9,206 nt of DNA, from NCBI GenBank assembly GCA_024276805.1, contig JAJRWJ010000300.1, positions 1 through 9,206 of the forward strand, written 5' to 3'. Source of the DNA: Gammaproteobacteria bacterium. Its GTDB lineage: Bacteria > Pseudomonadota > Gammaproteobacteria > Methylococcales > Methylomonadaceae. Every line of letters begins with the position of its first letter. Position 1 is the first letter of the stretch. Both the position numbers and the translations under genes were made by a program. Shown here in pieces: positions 6,461 through 9,206 of this stretch. The notes beneath the pieces are model-generated. The model did not search any database. It saw only the letters and a program-made list of their open reading frames with translations, and was not told where the DNA came from.

Positions 6461-7438
6461 ATGAATATCATTGTCAATGGGCGGAACCGCTCTATTGCCG
6501 ATAACTGCAAGGTCGACAGGCTGATTGAGGAAATGGGGCTGAGCGGCAAACGCATCGCCGTCGAGTTGAACAAGGAAATCCTGCCTTTCGACCAATTTCC
6601 TGATAGACCCCTGCAAGAGGGTGACCGCGTGGAAATAGTTCGCGCCATTGGCGGCGGGCAGCAGGATACCTTCCAGATTGCGGGAAAAACCTATCACTCC
6701 AGGCTGCTGGTGGGAACGGGCAAATATAGAGACCTCGAGGAAACTCGCCAGGCTATTGCAGCCAGCGGCGCGGAAATTGTCACAGTCGCCATCCGCCGCA
6801 CCAATATCGGCCAGAATGCCGATGAACCGAATTTACTGGATGTCATCTCCCCGGACGAATACACTATCCTGCCAAATACCGCAGGCTGCTTTAACGTTGA
6901 AGATGCGCTCAGAACCTGTCGCCTGGCCAGAGAACTGCTCGATGGCCATACCCTGGTAAAACTGGAAGTCCTGGCCGATCAGCAAACCTTGTTCCCCGAT
7001 GTTGCTGCCACCTTTGAAGCCGCCAGTATCCTGGTGAAAGAAGGCTTCGACGTCATGGTCTACACCAATGACGATCCCATCGCCGCAAAAAGACTCGAGG
7101 ACATCGGCTGCGTGGCGGTCATGCCGCTTGCCGCCCCGATAGGTTCGGGCCTGGGCATACGCAATCCCTATAACATTCTGACTATAGTGGAAAACGCCAA
7201 AGTACCCATTCTGGTCGATGCCGGCGTGGGAACCGCCTCCGATGCCGCCATTGCCATGGAATTGGGCTGCGACGGCGTGTTGATGAATACCGCGATTGCG
7301 GAAGCGAAACATCCTGTATTGATGGCTTCGGCAATGAAAAAAGGCATCGAGGCCGGGCGGGAAGCTTATCTTGCCGGCAGAATGCCGCGCAGACGTTTTG
7401 CCTCCGCTTCTTCACCAATCGATGGCCTGTTTCTGTAA
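6461..7438 (+). CDS. thiSG: Fused sulfur carrier ThiS and thiazole synthase ThiG
   Basis: This 325-residue fusion makes the thiazole phosphate moiety of thiamine in the cytoplasm. Residues 1-66 are ThiS (ubiquitin-like), starting MNIIVNG and ending VRAIGGG. Residues about 71-325 are ThiG, a TIM barrel, closely like Pseudomonas ThiG (RLLVGTGKY, RRTNIGQN, LPNTAGC, KLEVLAD, GFDVMVYT, GVGTASDAA). K167 is the Schiff-base lysine. E169 and D253 match the active-site Glu98 and Asp182 of the Bacillus enzyme. The ATG at 6461 has AGGA at 6448-6451 and is chosen over an in-frame ATG at 6284, which lies deep inside the preceding gene. Free ThiS ends in Gly-Gly, which ThiF activates and sulfur is attached to. 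Here that end is internal, and no good start exists for a separate ThiG. Such fusions are annotated in some proteobacteria, so it is unusual rather than new. Confidence 0.95.
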   Translation: MNIIVNGRNRSIADNCKVDRLIEEMGLSGKRIAVELNKEILPFDQFPDRPLQEGDRVEIVRAIGGGQQDTFQIAGKTYHSRLLVGTGKYRDLEETRQAIAASGAEIVTVAIRRTNIGQNADEPNLLDVISPDEYTILPNTAGCFNVEDALRTCRLARELLDGHTLVKLEVLADQQTLFPDVAATFEAASILVKEGFDVMVYTNDDPIAAKRLEDIGCVAVMPLAAPIGSGLGIRNPYNILTIVENAKVPILVDAGVGTASDAAIAMELGCDGVLMNTAIAEAKHPVLMASAMKKGIEAGREAYLAGRMPRRRFASASSPIDGLFL

Positions 7439-7458
7439 TTTATTGCACTACCGGGTAA

Positions 7459-8154
7459 ATGCCGACAGCTAAAACAACGGCTTCCCGCCGGATCCGCAGT
7501 TTCATTCGCCGGCAGGGCAGGATCACGCCCGCACAACAGCAGGCGCTGCAGGAGCATGCGGACATTTTTTGTCTCAATGCGGAGCAAACTCCGGATTTCC
7601 CGGAGATTTTCCAGCGCAGAGCGCCATTGTTCCTGGAAATCGGTTTTGGTAACGGCGCCTGCCTGGTGGAGATGGCTGAGGCCAATCCGGATCGGGATTA
7701 TATAGGCGTTGAAGTACATAGACCCGGTGTTGGTCATCTGTTGCTGCTTATACAGCAGCGCGGCCTGAGCAATATCAGAATTTACTGTCATGATGCGCTG
7801 GATATTCTCGAACAATGCATCCCGGACCACAGCTTGTCCGGCATACACCTGTTTTTCCCCGATCCCTGGCCGAAAAAACGTCACCATAAACGGCGTATCG
7901 TCAAACCGGAATTTGCACAATTGTCAGCCAGGAAGCTGCATGATCAGGGGTATTTCCATGCGGCAACTGACTGGGAAGGCTATGCCGAAGAGATGTTGGA
8001 GGTCTTGAATGATTGCCGCTCTTTAAGAAATACCAGTCCCGATGAGCGTTACTGTCAACGGCCCGATTACCGGCCACTGACGAAATTCGAACAGCGCGGC
8101 ATCCGTTTGGGTCATACTGTCCGGGACCTGATTTTCAAAAAGAGCAAACCCTGA
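7459..8154 (+). CDS. trmB: tRNA (guanine46-N7)-methyltransferase
   Basis: This 231-residue enzyme uses S-adenosylmethionine to methylate N7 of G46 in the variable loop of many tRNAs. Its Rossmann fold shows the SAM-binding EIGFGNG (60-66) and the acidic E at the end of strand 2 (GVEVHRPG, 83-90). The family signature FPDPWPKKRHHKRR (133-146) carries the catalytic Asp and tRNA-contacting basic residues. AATDW (168-172) and TKFEQRG (208-214) close the core. The length equals that of E. coli TrmB. It starts 20 nt after thiSG. The thiS-thiG-trmB order is also known in Pseudomonas, so this is a conserved neighbourhood and probably one transcript. The ribosome site is weak (CGGGT about 4 nt before the ATG). 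Confidence 0.95.
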   Translation: MPTAKTTASRRIRSFIRRQGRITPAQQQALQEHADIFCLNAEQTPDFPEIFQRRAPLFLEIGFGNGACLVEMAEANPDRDYIGVEVHRPGVGHLLLLIQQRGLSNIRIYCHDALDILEQCIPDHSLSGIHLFFPDPWPKKRHHKRRIVKPEFAQLSARKLHDQGYFHAATDWEGYAEEMLEVLNDCRSLRNTSPDERYCQRPDYRPLTKFEQRGIRLGHTVRDLIFKKSKP

Positions 8155-8183
8155 TAACAGCAAATGCAATTTTCTGTTTTCTC

Positions 8184-9206
8184 TCAGGAAAGTGAATCGA
8201 CCGGCTCGATGCTTCTCTCTTCCTGTTCGACAGGAGTCTGGCTTTGCTCATCCAGTTGCATGGCCTTGATAATGATGGCCAGCTCATTACGCTGCTGCTT
8301 TAAGGGTTCCAGTTCCTTTTCCAGATTTGTGATATTTTCCAGAATATTGCCTTTGGAATCGTTGATTTTCCTTAACATCAGCAGACGGCTTTCGATCTGC
8401 TTTTTATGATCCTTGATCTGGTGCATCAGTGGTGTCAGGACACTGTTGCTCCAGGTCGTTGCATCCTTGTGTGCCTGTTTCAGAATGTTTCTGGCTTTGC
8501 TGATCAGTGTGCTGTACAGCTTGTTGATAACGATGCTCTGTTCGGTCATCGTGGTTTTGGCGCTGTTGCGAAAAGCCTCGCCTTCCTCGAAAATCTGTTC
8601 CAGCTCGAACTGATACTGCTTGATGGAAAACAGTTGCGGCTCGATCTCCTTGAAACCGTATTCATCCTGGAATTTTTTGTGAATAGCCTTCACCAGGCGG
8701 CGTGTTTCGTTGGTGATATCGACACTATCCTGCAGTAAATCGCGCAGTTCATCGAACAATTTGCGCATGTTCTGCTTCATGCCATAAGTGGTCAGGCTTT
8801 TTGACATCTCCTGCTTGGTGTTTCTGATGATTTCATCGATTCTTTCCTTGGCCATCGAATCGATCAGCATTTTCGCCTGGACGGTAAATACCCTGCGACT
8901 GGCCTGGAAGTTTTCCACATTGGCCATATAGGCATTCTGCCGGTCGCGGGTTTCAGCCATCAATTTACCGGTCATTTCCTGGTTTTCAAAATCCACTTTC
9001 TTGAATTCATCCAGCTGTTGTACGGCATTTTTCAACTTGCTGTCGGTCAGATTCAACGATTCACAGACCAGAAAACCGATATCGCGCTTGATGGTGTCGA
9101 GCAAAATATTGCGCCGCTGTTTGAGTATATCGTCCGATAAATAATTTTCCAGCGTCGACAAGCGGCTTTTGTGCAGCAGCTCGTAGTCTGATTTGACTTT
9201 TGCCAG
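8184..9206 (-). CDS. C-terminal part of a probable dynamin-family GTPase (partial)
   Basis: The minus-strand frame is open from the right edge to a TGA at 8184-8186, giving 340 residues of a longer protein. A TTG within it at 9161 could be taken as a start, but 15 more codons upstream are open to the edge (beginning LAKVKSDYELL), so the gene is truncated by the window. The visible part is almost all helix, rich in Lys, Glu, Gln and Leu. Blocks such as QDEYGFKEIEPQLFSI, TMTEQSIVINK and LTPLMHQIKDHKKQIESRL resemble the C-terminal stalk region of bacterial dynamin-like proteins, from memory. A closing coiled coil sits at the end, followed by an acidic tail. Such proteins remodel or protect membranes. 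The GTPase domain itself is not visible, so this rests on the tail alone. A plain coiled-coil protein remains possible. It converges on trmB with 29 nt between stops. Confidence 0.65.
   Translation of the reverse strand: MAKVKSDYELLHKSRLSTLENYLSDDILKQRRNILLDTIKRDIGFLVCESLNLTDSKLKNAVQQLDEFKKVDFENQEMTGKLMAETRDRQNAYMANVENFQASRRVFTVQAKMLIDSMAKERIDEIIRNTKQEMSKSLTTYGMKQNMRKLFDELRDLLQDSVDITNETRRLVKAIHKKFQDEYGFKEIEPQLFSIKQYQFELEQIFEEGEAFRNSAKTTMTEQSIVINKLYSTLISKARNILKQAHKDATTWSNSVLTPLMHQIKDHKKQIESRLLMLRKINDSKGNILENITNLEKELEPLKQQRNELAIIIKAMQLDEQSQTPVEQEERSIEPVDSLS

Noticed and set aside
6833..7312. Minus-strand frame of 159 residues
   Set aside because: It is antisense to the well-conserved ThiG core; no support for expression.
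8155..8183. Bidirectional terminator between trmB and the dynamin-like gene
   Set aside because: AACAG and CTGTT form only a 5-bp stem with some T residues after it; too weak to call.

Overview
The window looks like chromosomal DNA of a gammaproteobacterium. The DAHP synthase, TrmB and thiazole synthase all read like gammaproteobacterial proteins, and a GspA/GspB (ExeA/ExeB-type) pair and a DUF3014 protein are present. Codon use and base composition look even throughout. A methanotroph of the Methylococcales type is possible, but this is a guess from overall feel and not shown by any marker gene. No tRNA, rRNA, transposase, phage gene or CRISPR array was seen.

Layout. Bases 1-111 hold the C-terminal end of a gene encoding a very methionine-rich tail. 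A perfect -10 hexamer at 181-186 then precedes a leader of about 110 nt with two interleaved inverted repeats, leading into a 244-residue protein (304-1038) with four VEKYLAKQ-type repeats and a C-terminal Cys/His cluster. A 303-bp gap with hairpins follows. On the minus strand, gspA (TTG start at 4110) and gspB (ends at 1342) form a two-gene operon for a peptidoglycan-linked inner-membrane ATPase complex that helps place the type II secretin. Divergent from gspA is a DUF3014 membrane protein (4264-5139).

The right half is a tight plus-strand cluster of housekeeping genes: class I DAHP synthase (5374-6444), a fused ThiS-ThiG thiazole synthase (6461-7438) and TrmB tRNA m7G46 methyltransferase (7459-8154). 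The gaps are 16 and 20 nt, so co-transcription is likely. The window ends with the convergent C-terminal part of a long helical protein, probably a bacterial dynamin-family GTPase, whose start and GTPase domain lie beyond base 9206.

The points most worth a second look are the ThiS-ThiG fusion, which buries the ThiS Gly-Gly end that normally must be free; the repeat plus Cys/His protein with its structured leader; and the Met-rich tail at the left edge. I do not see a clear new multi-gene system. Most genes here belong to known families.
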